Assembly (NCBI GenBank): GCA_937880705.1
Contig: CALGRZ010000118.1
Span: 1 to 16,896 of the forward strand
DNA length: 16,896 nucleotides
Reading direction: 5' to 3'
DNA from: an uncultured Alistipes sp.
GTDB lineage: Bacteria; Bacteroidota; Bacteroidia; Bacteroidales; Rikenellaceae
The notes beneath the pieces were generated by a model. It was given only the letters and a program-made list of their open reading frames with translations, did no database searches and was not told the DNA's origin. The position numbers were made by a program, and so were the translations under genes. Below are positions 1-6,280 of the stretch, piece after piece; position 1 is the stretch's first letter; every line of letters begins with the position of its first letter.

Positions 1-1
1 G

Positions 2-589
2 TATTACGATGCACTCAACCAACTTGATTGTCCCTCAACTCTGATGGGCAGGGTGACTATGCAAATGCATTATGCACTTCCAGAGCAATTCGTTGCTGAG
101 AATAAATCCCCCATAGGTGAAGAACTATTTCATGTAGCCATTAGTGCTAGAGGATATCTTGTAGCCATAGACACAATGGGCAAACTTCGCTGGGCACATA
201 ATCAGTTTGATGAAATGCCTCTTTTGGTGATTACATCACAAGATTGTCCCAAAGAATATCTTGACACCCTTACCAAGCAGTACATCTCATGGATAGCAAC
301 CGGTAAAGAAGGAATTGATTTGCCAAAAGCCATGGAGATTCTGCACAAGGAGTTCAATATAGAAAGATTAAGTGTTACAGGCGGTGGTAACATCAACGGT
401 GCATTTCTGAAAGCAGGTTTGCTCGACGAGGTGAGCATGATGTGGTGTCCTGGCATTGATGGACGAAAAGGCATGACTGCTGCATTCGATGGTTTGGATG
501 CAAACATCCCTCCTACTAAACTCAAATTGATAAGTGTGGAAAAAATGGGTGAAACAATTTGGGCAAAATATAAGTTTATAAAGGTGTAA
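2..589 (+). CDS. RibD C-terminal/dihydrofolate reductase-like protein, 5'-truncated by window edge
   Basis: The reading frame is open from base 2, so the ATG at 44 (inside LMGRVTM) is probably internal and the true start lies left of the window; 195 residues are visible. Family features seen: a LMGRVT stretch like the LMGRxT segment of DHFR/RibD-like reductases, an SVTGGGNINGAFLKAGLLDE block matching the GGG...LLxxGLvDE core of the RibD C-terminal fold, and a C-terminal GETIWAKYKF end. Proteins of this family use NAD(P)H to reduce pterin-like or pyrimidine substrates; many Bacteroidales copies have no known substrate. The gene is AT-rich compared with most of the window. The flavodoxin-like gene starts 12 bases after the stop, so the two are probably co-transcribed. 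A stub of a second copy lies at 7056-7229. Family call is firm; substrate unknown. Confidence 0.85.
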   Translation, partial: YYDALNQLDCPSTLMGRVTMQMHYALPEQFVAENKSPIGEELFHVAISARGYLVAIDTMGKLRWAHNQFDEMPLLVITSQDCPKEYLDTLTKQYISWIATGKEGIDLPKAMEILHKEFNIERLSVTGGGNINGAFLKAGLLDEVSMMWCPGIDGRKGMTAAFDGLDANIPPTKLKLISVEKMGETIWAKYKFIKV

Positions 590-601
590 ACAATAGAATC
601 T

Positions 602-1234
602 ATGAAAAAGATTATAATAATCGATGGCGGTCCACGTAATAACATGAATACCGCAAAGTTGTTGCAGAAATTTGCTGAAGGAGCCAAATCTGTGGGTAGT
701 GACATGGAGGTTAAGACCATACGACTCTATGACCTCGACTATAAGGGTTGTATGTCGTGTATGGCTTGCAAGCTCAAAGGCAAGGCATCGAACATCTGCC
801 GCTTTCGGGATGCGCTTTCGCCCCTCTTGGACGAGATTGCCGAGGCTGACGGATTGGTGCTTGGCTCGCCCATCTATTTCGGCGAGGTGACGGGCAAGAT
901 GCGCGCCTTCTTGGAGCGTCTGGCGTTCCCGTGGCTTTCGTACAACGATTACAGCCTGACCGCGCCGAAGCGTATGCCTGTGGTGCTTGTCGAGACGATG
1001 AACGGTCTGCCCGAGCGCAACAACAGCAACCATTTCGGCACGATGGAGTGGTGCCTCACAACGGCCCTCGGCGAGCCGGAGCGCATCATCGGCTACAACA
1101 CCTGTCAGGTGGCGAAGTACGACAATTACGAACTCGGCAGCTTCTCCGAGGAGGCAAAGCACGCTTGGCGCGATGAGCATTGGAAAGAGGATTTGCAACG
1201 GGCCTACGATGCCGGCCGAAAAATGGCGAAGTGA
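602..1234 (+). CDS. Flavodoxin-fold NAD(P)H/FMN-dependent oxidoreductase with Cys cluster
   Basis: 210 residues with an N-terminal KKIIIIDGGPRNNMNTAKLL segment (beta strand plus phosphate-binding loop of the flavodoxin-like fold), a GLVLGSPIYFGEVTGKMRAFLERL block (second flavin-contact loop of the NADPH-dependent FMN reductase family) and a KRMPVVLVET strand. Cysteines 50, 53, 56 and 66 form C-x2-C-x2-C-x9-C, reminiscent of the compact Cys motif of iron-sulfur flavoproteins (known as CX2CX2CX4-7C), so a bound Fe-S cluster is possible but the last spacing is longer than usual. Probably a cytosolic redox enzyme; substrate unknown. It follows the RibD-like gene by 12 bases. Odd: the first roughly 150-190 bases are AT-rich like the upstream gene, and the rest is about 60% GC. 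The stop codon TGA (1232-1234) touches the left end of the foldback element. Confidence 0.85.
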   Translation: MKKIIIIDGGPRNNMNTAKLLQKFAEGAKSVGSDMEVKTIRLYDLDYKGCMSCMACKLKGKASNICRFRDALSPLLDEIAEADGLVLGSPIYFGEVTGKMRAFLERLAFPWLSYNDYSLTAPKRMPVVLVETMNGLPERNNSNHFGTMEWCLTTALGEPERIIGYNTCQVAKYDNYELGSFSEEAKHAWRDEHWKEDLQRAYDAGRKMAK

Positions 1235-1352
1235 GAGTGAATAAAAAGTCTATTTTGTCGTTATGCTCGCCCTCAAAATGCTCATTTACGCCCAAGTAAA
1301 CTCCGCTTTTTCGGGCATCGCAGGCCTAAAACTACCTCTTTTTATTCACTCT
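1234..1352. repeat. 119-bp foldback element with perfect 15-bp terminal inverted repeats
   Basis: AGAGTGAATAAAAAG at 1234-1248 is the exact reverse complement of CTTTTTATTCACTCT at 1338-1352. Inside are nested weaker complements: GCCC 1269-1272 with GGGC 1313-1316, and TTTAC 1285-1289 with GTAAA 1296-1300, so the whole unit can fold back into one long imperfect hairpin. No open frame of note lies inside. The left end overlaps the last base of the flavodoxin stop codon. No target duplication directly abutting both ends is seen (AAGTG stands at 1229-1233, and again at 1357-1361, four bases outside the right end). It could be a MITE-like mobile remnant, an intergenic repeat family, or a long processing/termination hairpin. 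Confidence 0.6.
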
Positions 1353-1382
1353 ATCAAAGTGGTGTGGCTGCGATTAAGGAAT

Positions 1383-1420
1383 AGAGAGAAAAAGTTTCGG
1401 CTTTTTCTCTCTTTGTTTTT
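1383..1420 (+). terminator. Terminator-like hairpin upstream of the HTH gene
   Basis: A perfect 12-bp stem (AGAGAGAAAAAG 1383-1394 with CTTTTTCTCTCT 1401-1412) with a 6-base loop is followed by TTGTTTTT (1413-1420). The stem is low in GC, so strength is uncertain. It would stop transcription coming from the reductase/flavodoxin pair and insulate the next promoter. Confidence 0.55.
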
Positions 1421-1430
1421 GAATTATGCG

Positions 1431-1438
1431 TAACTTTG
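1431..1438 (+). promoter_or_regulatory. Bacteroidota -7 box TAACTTTG before the 68-aa gene
   Basis: TAACTTTG fits the TAnnTTTG -7 consensus. It ends only 4 bases before the ATG at 1443, so a transcript from here would be leaderless or nearly so. A TTTG at 1412-1415 is present but 15 bases upstream, closer than the usual 19-21. Confidence 0.55.
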
Positions 1439-1442
1439 GAGT

Positions 1443-1649
1443 ATGAAAATTGAAGAAGCTATACTTTACTGCCTTGCAAGTCAGAACAGAGGGATGCGGA
1501 CGGAGCAGATTGCGGAGATGATAAATCGCCAACGGTTGCATATCCGCAAGGATGGGCAACCTGTTACATCCAACCAAGTTTATGCCATTATTTGTCGCTA
1601 TCCCAATATGTTTGTCAAGGCCGAAGGACGAATTATGTTGATGATATAA
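1443..1649 (+). CDS. Small winged-helix-like protein (HARE-HTH-like)
   Basis: 68 residues: an N-terminal KIEEAILYCLASQNRGMRTEQIAEMINRQ helix-turn-helix pattern, a polar turn (RLHIRKDGQPVTSNQ), a recognition-like helix VYAIICRYPNMFVKAEG and a short strand RIMLMI. This order resembles the HARE-HTH / short winged-helix folds, found both in transcription factors and as accessory domains of restriction enzymes; that likeness is a judgement by eye. Methionine at 1443 is the only sensible start, directly after a -7 box. The SDR gene begins 15 bases after the stop, so the two are probably one operon and this protein may be a regulator or DNA-binding partner. No function is established from sequence. 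Confidence 0.7.
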   Translation: MKIEEAILYCLASQNRGMRTEQIAEMINRQRLHIRKDGQPVTSNQVYAIICRYPNMFVKAEGRIMLMI

Positions 1650-1664
1650 AAGATTAAGAGATTT

Positions 1665-2369
1665 ATGTTCAAAGATAAAGTAGTCATAGTAACAGGTGGA
1701 GCAAACGGTATTGGCCGGTGCATTGCCGATGAGTTTCGCGGTGAGGGAGCCGTAGTCTATGTGATTGACAAGCAAGAGGGTGAACATTTCGTGGGGGATA
1801 TCTCCAAGAAAGAGGTGTTAGAGGCATTTGCCGCAGAGGTGTTGAGCAAGCACAACAAAGTGGATATCATCATAAACAATGCCCTGCCACTAATGAAAGG
1901 TATTGATGAGTGCTCCTACGAGGAGTTTCAGTATGCCTTGAGTGTGGGAGTTACCGCACCATTCTATCTGGTTAAACTCCTTATGCCTTATTTGGCAGAA
2001 GGTGCATCCATCATCAATATATCCTCCTCGCGCGACCGTATGAGCCAGCCACAGACCGAGAGCTATACGGCTGCAAAAGGTGGCATTGCGGCACTCACTC
2101 ACGCATTGGCGGTAAGCCTTGCGGGACGAGCAAGAGTGAACTCCATCTCCCCGGGTTGGATAGATACGGCATACACCGTTTACGAGGGTCCTGATGCCAC
2201 GCAGCAACCTGCAGGCAGAGTGGGTAATCCGATGGATATTGCCAATATGGTGTTGTTTCTTTGTGGTGACAAGGCCGGTTTTATCACGGGTGAGAATATA
2301 TGCATCGATGGTGGTATGACCAAGCAGATGATTTACCACGGAGATTGTGGTTGGCGGTTGGGAAAATAA
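1665..2369 (+). CDS. SDR-family NAD(P)-dependent oxidoreductase
   Basis: 234 residues, normal length for a classical short-chain dehydrogenase/reductase. Seen: the Rossmann glycine motif TGGANGIG (10-17), an acidic residue at the end of strand 2 (YVID, D35) which in this family favours NAD(H), the NNA motif (71-73), the active-site serines in NISSS (119-123), the catalytic YTAAK (Y134, K138) and SPGWIDT after the active site. It should oxidise or reduce a hydroxyl/carbonyl group; the substrate cannot be read from sequence. The start ATG at 1665 gives the standard N-terminus (MFKDKVVIVTGG). It follows the small HTH protein by 15 bases. The downstream side faces the convergent sigma/anti-sigma unit. 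Confidence 0.92.
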   Translation: MFKDKVVIVTGGANGIGRCIADEFRGEGAVVYVIDKQEGEHFVGDISKKEVLEAFAAEVLSKHNKVDIIINNALPLMKGIDECSYEEFQYALSVGVTAPFYLVKLLMPYLAEGASIINISSSRDRMSQPQTESYTAAKGGIAALTHALAVSLAGRARVNSISPGWIDTAYTVYEGPDATQQPAGRVGNPMDIANMVLFLCGDKAGFITGENICIDGGMTKQMIYHGDCGWRLGK

Positions 2370-2430
2370 ATACCAGATAGTTATGCTCGCCTACACCTAC
2401 ATATCCCACGGGCTAGTTTGGGTGTAAGGA

Positions 2431-2468
2431 TACGAAAAAAGCAATCGGCAGAGCTAACCACCGATTGC
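2431..2468 (-). terminator. Rho-independent terminator of the sigma/anti-sigma unit
   Basis: On the minus strand GCAATCGG (2468-2461) pairs with CCGATTGC (2448-2441) around a 12-base loop and is followed by a run of six T and then CG (2440-2433). It lies about 100 bases after the anti-sigma-like stop, with nothing coding seen between. Confidence 0.7.
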
Positions 2469-2566
2469 CAGTAATGAATTAACGCGAAACTCACATTAAG
2501 TTAGAGTGTGTGGGTGGTGAGTTCTGCGAGGGGGTGCGGCTATTGTTATAAGAGGATATGTAGCAT

Positions 2567-3313
2567 TTACTCGGTGGGAGGTACATCGAAATCAATCTGA
2601 TCAATGGTGAGTACCGTAACCTGCTGTCCGTTGTATAGACCCGAGCACTCGGCACCGAGCAGGCAACCCTCACTCTTTGAGAAACGAGCTACGATCCCGA
2701 CCTTGTCGCCCCTGGTGCTAACCAAGATCATATCGCCCTCCTCGCGGAATTTTAGCATAATGCCCGTTAACAAAGCGTAATCCTTCAATTTGTCGATCGT
2801 GGCGAGCTGAGTGAGGTCTACTCCTTCGTCGGGTCGTTCAAGTACTAACTGCCCGTTCTGGTAACGTCGATAGCTCTCGCCGTCGTAGAGTTCCATAGAA
2901 CGAGCCTTGTCCTGCCACTTGATAGCCATATTGAGCTTTGAGTCCTCCTTGCGAATCTCGACGGTGCCTTGCATCGGAGTACCCTCGAAATCAAGATCAT
3001 AGAGTTCCTGTGAGCCCTTGATCTCGGCAACATTTGCGGTGAATTGAACGAGGCAGTTATCCGATTCGAGCAGTTGAGTTATCGCTCGCTCGACCACCTC
3101 GCGGGCGGTGCTGGTCTGCACACTGCTAATGCCGATGACAACTGCCACTGCGACCATAGCGGCAACGGCACTAATGCGTACTGCCTGCCAGATTGGGCGT
3201 CGGCGCGGTGCAGGGGCTTTGAATTCGAGTGAGGTGGTGGGGGCGAAACGCGGCGTGAGAAGTTTCTCAACGCGAATATCCGAGAAGTTGTCTAAATTGT
3301 TATTCGTTTTCAT
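2567..3313 (-). CDS. Membrane-anchored anti-sigma-like protein
   Basis: 248 residues. A cytoplasmic, basic, proline-containing N-terminus (1-44, with PAPRRRP) leads into one membrane helix at about 45-65 (VRISAVAAMVAVAVVIGISSV). The rest (about 66-248) is a soluble domain outside the membrane, rich in beta strands with outer-membrane-lipoprotein-carrier/RseB-like character (FTANVAEIKGS, GTVEIRKEDSKLNMAIKW, MELYDGESYRRYQNG). It starts 24 bases after the ECF sigma gene on the same strand, the usual place for the cognate anti-sigma factor, and no zinc-binding HxxxCxxC motif is seen. Likely role: hold the sigma factor at the membrane until an envelope signal arrives. The anti-sigma function is inferred from position and topology, not from a recognised domain. 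Confidence 0.7.
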   Translation of the reverse strand: MKTNNNLDNFSDIRVEKLLTPRFAPTTSLEFKAPAPRRRPIWQAVRISAVAAMVAVAVVIGISSVQTSTAREVVERAITQLLESDNCLVQFTANVAEIKGSQELYDLDFEGTPMQGTVEIRKEDSKLNMAIKWQDKARSMELYDGESYRRYQNGQLVLERPDEGVDLTQLATIDKLKDYALLTGIMLKFREEGDMILVSTRGDKVGIVARFSKSEGCLLGAECSGLYNGQQVTVLTIDQIDFDVPPTE

Positions 3314-3337
3314 AGTGTTGGTCTTTTTTTAAGTGAG

Positions 3338-3850
3338 TTAAATCAGCCCGCGCTTTTCGAGGGCTTCGCGCAACTTGTCAATGCCATAGCGAAAACGCGA
3401 TTTGGCCGTTGTGAGAGGAATGTTGCAGATCGAGGCTATCTCGTCAAATTGACGACCGCCATAGATTCGCAATCGGATCACTTCGCTCTGCTCATCGGGT
3501 AGGAGCGCCATCAGTCGTTCGATCAATCGAAACTCTTGTTCGAAATCTTTCGGAGCGAGGTCGTCGCTACTCAATGTATCGAGCGTTTCGGTGGTCGCAA
3601 ACTGTCGTCGTGAGCGTAAAACGGAGACGCAACTATTTGTCAATGAGCGATAAACATAGCCTTTCAGGTCTTCAATCTCGGCAAGTCGTGCGCCTTGTTT
3701 CGAGAGCCGCAGGTAGAGGTCTTGCACCACGTCGTCAGCTTCGGTGGCGGACCCCAATCGATAGCATGCGTATTGAAACAGATGGTCGCGCTCTGCCTGC
3801 ATTAGCTCAGCGAGGCGGGTGAGTTGTTTGTTTTCGGTTGTTAGTTTCAT
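3338..3850 (-). CDS. ECF-type RNA polymerase sigma factor
   Basis: 170 residues, normal for the ECF group. Region 2 is visible at about 14-55 (MQAERDHLFQYACYRLGSATEADDVVQDLYLRL, core RNA polymerase and -10 binding) and region 4 at about 105-165 (LPDEQSEVIRLRIYGGRQFDEIASICNIPLTTAKSRFRYGIDKLREAL, the HTH that reads the -35). It is the first gene of a two-gene minus-strand unit with the membrane protein. ECF genes are often self-regulated; a near-consensus box (GAACTTTG) lies about 45 bases upstream of the start. The PD-(D/E)XK nuclease gene is divergent from it across 137 bases. Target genes cannot be predicted from this window. Confidence 0.93.
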   Translation of the reverse strand: MKLTTENKQLTRLAELMQAERDHLFQYACYRLGSATEADDVVQDLYLRLSKQGARLAEIEDLKGYVYRSLTNSCVSVLRSRRQFATTETLDTLSSDDLAPKDFEQEFRLIERLMALLPDEQSEVIRLRIYGGRQFDEIASICNIPLTTAKSRFRYGIDKLREALEKRGLI

Positions 3851-3895
3851 AATTTGTCTTCGTTTGTTGGAAACGCGCTTCCGAATATATAACGC

Positions 3896-3903
3896 TCAAA
3901 GTT
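3896..3903 (-). promoter_or_regulatory. Candidate -7 box GAACTTTG before the ECF sigma gene
   Basis: On the minus strand GAACTTTG differs from TAnnTTTG at the first position and leaves a leader of about 40 bases to the ATG at 3850. It could instead be read by the ECF holoenzyme itself. Confidence 0.3.
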
Positions 3904-3918
3904 CAAAAAAGACTTAAC

Positions 3919-3945
3919 ATACTCGCAAAAACCCCAACCGAGTAT
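3919..3945. promoter_or_regulatory. Inverted repeat in the sigma/nuclease divergent region
   Basis: ATACTCG at 3919-3925 and CGAGTAT at 3939-3945 are exact reverse complements 13 bases apart. They sit between the two divergent promoter boxes, where an operator would be expected. Short enough that chance is possible. Confidence 0.35.
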
Positions 3946-3957
3946 CGAAAAAATGTG

Positions 3958-3965
3958 TAACTTTG
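3958..3965 (+). promoter_or_regulatory. Bacteroidota -7 box TAACTTTG before the nuclease gene
   Basis: Exact match to TAnnTTTG, 22 bases before the ATG at 3988. No TTTG is seen at the usual -33 distance. Confidence 0.55.
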
Positions 3966-3987
3966 TAAGAGAATAACCAAAATAGAT

Positions 3988-5226
3988 ATGGGCGATATTT
4001 GTCAAGATATGAACGAACAGGAAATTATCGATGCTATTATTGCATTTAATAATGACCCTGAAGTACAGCAACTTCAGTCTTACTACTACAACCAAACTCT
4101 CCCTGAGGTATTGGGTGTAAGCCGTCGCGAGACGAGCCATAGCAGCCTCCTCGCATGGCTTTTTACCCCATCGGCCAACCATGGTTTAGGAGCACAACCT
4201 CTTGTTCAACTGATGGAGCTATATCTGAAGTGTTATAGGGAGGAGCATCAAACATCACTACCAGAAGAGCTGCAATCTGCAATTCTGACACGAAGTGTAA
4301 ATATCATCTCTGCAAATGCAACCACAGAGGAGTATGTATCCACAAGCAAGGCGAAGGGTCGTGTCGATATCTTAATACAATGTGATGTGTATATCCCTGA
4401 CAGTACGATAAGTAGGCTGCGCGTTGTGATAGAGAATAAGGTCTACTCTAATGAACATGATGGGCAAACTCAAACGTACTTCGAGCACTACGAACGACTC
4501 AAAGCAGAAGATGGCAAGGAGCAGTGTATGTACATCTATCTTACACCTCCTTCAATTGAGACACCTGCGGACTGTGAGGCGTTTGTACACATTACCTACC
4601 AGGATCTGCTCGACCATGTGTTAGAGCGTTTAGTTTCACGGTCAGACATTTCAGAACGCACCAAATTTATCCTCGACGAGTATATATGTTGTTTAAGTAT
4701 ACCTGCGTACGAGGCAGACAATGAAAACAAAACGAATTTTAAAACATCCATATTGGCAATAGGTATGAAGGAGAACGAGTTACTTGAACGATTTTGGGAA
4801 AAGCACAATAGGTTGATTACCATGGCGTTGAATGCAAAGTATTTCAATGGCGATAAGGATGCCGGAGAGTTGCTGAAGAGAGTTAATAACAACTCGCGAG
4901 ACTTCTCAAAGTATGCTATTAATAATAGTGGCCACTACTGTAAGAACCGCATGGTTGAGGCAGTTATTATGCTATATTTAGATATGCATCCCGACACGAC
5001 TATTGAGGAGTTAAAACACATTTTCCCAAAGGAGCTGCAGGGCTCAATAGGTGTTATCAAGGACAAGGATGAGGCTATCAGCGATAAAAATCGATTCTTT
5101 GATGCTACCCACCCTGCCACTAAAGAGCCCTTCTATATATGCAACCAGTGGGGTCTCCAAACGGATAAGTTTATGGATTATGTCAATGAGCACATTGATG
5201 GTGTCACCATTACCAAAAAAGTATAG
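3988..5226 (+). CDS. PD-(D/E)XK nuclease-superfamily protein with C-terminal accessory module
   Basis: 412 residues. The N-terminal part carries ETSHSSLLAWLF (48-59) and the nuclease core: GRVDILI (D127) followed by VVIENKVYSNEHDGQTQTYFEHY (E149, K151, Q160, Q162), the D...ExK metal-binding and catalytic pattern of the PDDEXK_4-type families. The middle is helical. The C-terminus (about 308-412: KNRMVEAVIMLY, TTIEELKHIFPKELQGSIGVI, FYICNQWGL) resembles a small module I recall at the ends of various restriction-like and hypothetical proteins, perhaps for DNA or partner binding. M8 (4009) is an alternative start. The gene is AT-rich (one 60-base line, 4021-4080, is 33% GC) against 65% in DUF169 just after, suggesting separate acquisition. 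A defence or DNA-repair role is possible; no methylase or helicase partner is present. Confidence 0.8.
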   Translation: MGDICQDMNEQEIIDAIIAFNNDPEVQQLQSYYYNQTLPEVLGVSRRETSHSSLLAWLFTPSANHGLGAQPLVQLMELYLKCYREEHQTSLPEELQSAILTRSVNIISANATTEEYVSTSKAKGRVDILIQCDVYIPDSTISRLRVVIENKVYSNEHDGQTQTYFEHYERLKAEDGKEQCMYIYLTPPSIETPADCEAFVHITYQDLLDHVLERLVSRSDISERTKFILDEYICCLSIPAYEADNENKTNFKTSILAIGMKENELLERFWEKHNRLITMALNAKYFNGDKDAGELLKRVNNNSRDFSKYAINNSGHYCKNRMVEAVIMLYLDMHPDTTIEELKHIFPKELQGSIGVIKDKDEAISDKNRFFDATHPATKEPFYICNQWGLQTDKFMDYVNEHIDGVTITKKV

Positions 5227-5228
5227 TT

Positions 5229-5942
5229 ATGACACCGCAGCAATTTGTTAAGAAGTTTCGTGAGGCATTTGGCGAGGCTGTGCCGTTGCCAATAGCCCTC
5301 TGGTATGGCGATACGGCCGTCGCCCAGAGCCGTGTGCCACGTTGTATGATTGGCGCAATACGCAAGGTGTGCGACGGAATCCCCCTGACACTCACCGCCG
5401 AGAATGTTCAGTGTGGTGGTGGAGGCCTGTATACCACCTTCCGCCCTATGTCCGAGCATGTGCCGACGTTCGTCTCACAAACCGAGCACTACAAGCAGAC
5501 CCCCGAGCAGGTGCGTGCCTATGTCGAGAGCCTCGATATTGCCATCACCGATAGGCCCTATCTCAACTTTGTGCGTGTCGATCAGCTTACGGAGTGGGAG
5601 GGCATCGAGGCTGTCGTATTCTTTGCTACCCCCGATGTGCTGTCGGGCCTCTGCACCTGGGCCTTCTACGACAACGATGCCGAGGATGCCGTAGTTGCAA
5701 AGTTTGCCTCGGGCTGTGCTGCGGTGGTGTCGTTTGCCACGGTGGAGAGCCGCCGAGGAGGCCGCCGCACATTTCTCGGCATGTTCGACCCCTCGGCACG
5801 ACCCCTTGTGCCGAAGAACGAGCTGTCGTTTGCCGTGCCCATGAGCCGCTTCAAGGAGCTGCTTCGGACGATGGCCGACTCGGCACTCTTTGAGCACGCC
5901 TTCTCGGTTGTGCGCCGAAGGATAGATGGACAGATAGAGTAA
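5229..5942 (+). CDS. DUF169 family protein
   Basis: 237 residues matching the DUF169 pattern: LPIALWYGD near the N-terminus, the CGGGGLYTTF glycine-rich stretch, VSQTEHYKQTPEQVRAYVE, and a LSGLCTWAFYDNDAEDAVVAKFASGCAAVV core. The family is uncharacterised and occurs often in anaerobes beside redox and metal-dependent genes. No signal peptide is seen, so it is probably cytosolic. It starts 2 bases after the nuclease stop, at a sharp rise in GC content, and is followed 7 bases later by the TfoX-N gene. The nuclease may thus supply the transcript for the whole GC-rich run, or a promoter may lie within the end of the nuclease gene. Confidence 0.82.
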   Translation: MTPQQFVKKFREAFGEAVPLPIALWYGDTAVAQSRVPRCMIGAIRKVCDGIPLTLTAENVQCGGGGLYTTFRPMSEHVPTFVSQTEHYKQTPEQVRAYVESLDIAITDRPYLNFVRVDQLTEWEGIEAVVFFATPDVLSGLCTWAFYDNDAEDAVVAKFASGCAAVVSFATVESRRGGRRTFLGMFDPSARPLVPKNELSFAVPMSRFKELLRTMADSALFEHAFSVVRRRIDGQIE

Positions 5943-5947
5943 GGAGG
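5941..5947 (+). promoter_or_regulatory. Strong Shine-Dalgarno before the TfoX-N gene
   Basis: AAGGAGG stands 2 bases before the ATG at 5950, overlapping the TAA of the DUF169 gene. A full SD is uncommon in Bacteroidota, and spacing is short. It supports 5950 as the start. Confidence 0.5.
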
Positions 5948-5949
5948 CT

Positions 5950-6264
5950 ATGTCGAGTAGTGCCGATTTTGTGCAATATATCGTTGACCAGACAGCCGAA
6001 GCTGGTAGGATCACCGCGCGTAAGATGATGGGCGACTACTGCCTCTATTGCGATGGCGTGGTCGTTGGTCTTATATGCGATAACTGCCTGTATATCAAAC
6101 CCACGGATGCAGGGCGCGAACTCCTGTGCGAGGTTGTCATGCGTCGGCCATACGACGGTGCAAAGGACTATTTTCTGATCACGGATGTCGACAACAGGGA
6201 CTATCTTGTGGCCATTGTCAAGACAACAGTGGCCAACCTCCCAGTACCAAAACCTAAGAGATAA
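5950..6264 (+). CDS. TfoX/Sxy N-terminal domain protein
   Basis: 104 residues. The pattern ITARKMMGDYCLYCDGVVVGLICDNCLYIKPTDAGRELL, then PYDGAKDYFLI and DYLVAIVKTTVANLP, is that of the stand-alone TfoX-N domain: a short alpha/beta fold whose longer relatives include the Sxy/TfoX competence regulators. Stand-alone copies are common in Bacteroidales and are not known to control competence. The C-terminal TfoX domain is absent, so it is a single-domain form rather than a truncated gene. It sits between DUF169 (7 bases) and the EFR1 ferredoxin (16 bases) in one direction, so co-transcription is likely. Confidence 0.88.
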   Translation: MSSSADFVQYIVDQTAEAGRITARKMMGDYCLYCDGVVVGLICDNCLYIKPTDAGRELLCEVVMRRPYDGAKDYFLITDVDNRDYLVAIVKTTVANLPVPKPKR

Positions 6265-6280
6265 AATTTCGGATAAGACT

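Noticed and set aside
368..1198. 276-codon minus-strand frame across the RibD-like and flavodoxin genes
   Set aside because: It spans the intergenic gap of two real genes and shows no family motif; the plus-strand products are well supported.
1260..2391. Repeated 12-mer GTTATGCTCGCC at 1260-1271 and 2380-2391
   Set aside because: Several chance 12-base repeats are expected in a window of this size, and the flanks do not match.
2390..2429. Imperfect hairpin after the SDR gene as a plus-strand terminator
   Set aside because: The stem has a bulge and mismatches and is followed by an A-run, not a T-run, on the plus strand.
5475..6014. 179-codon minus-strand frame opposite DUF169
   Set aside because: No domain seen, and the plus-strand DUF169 pattern is strong.
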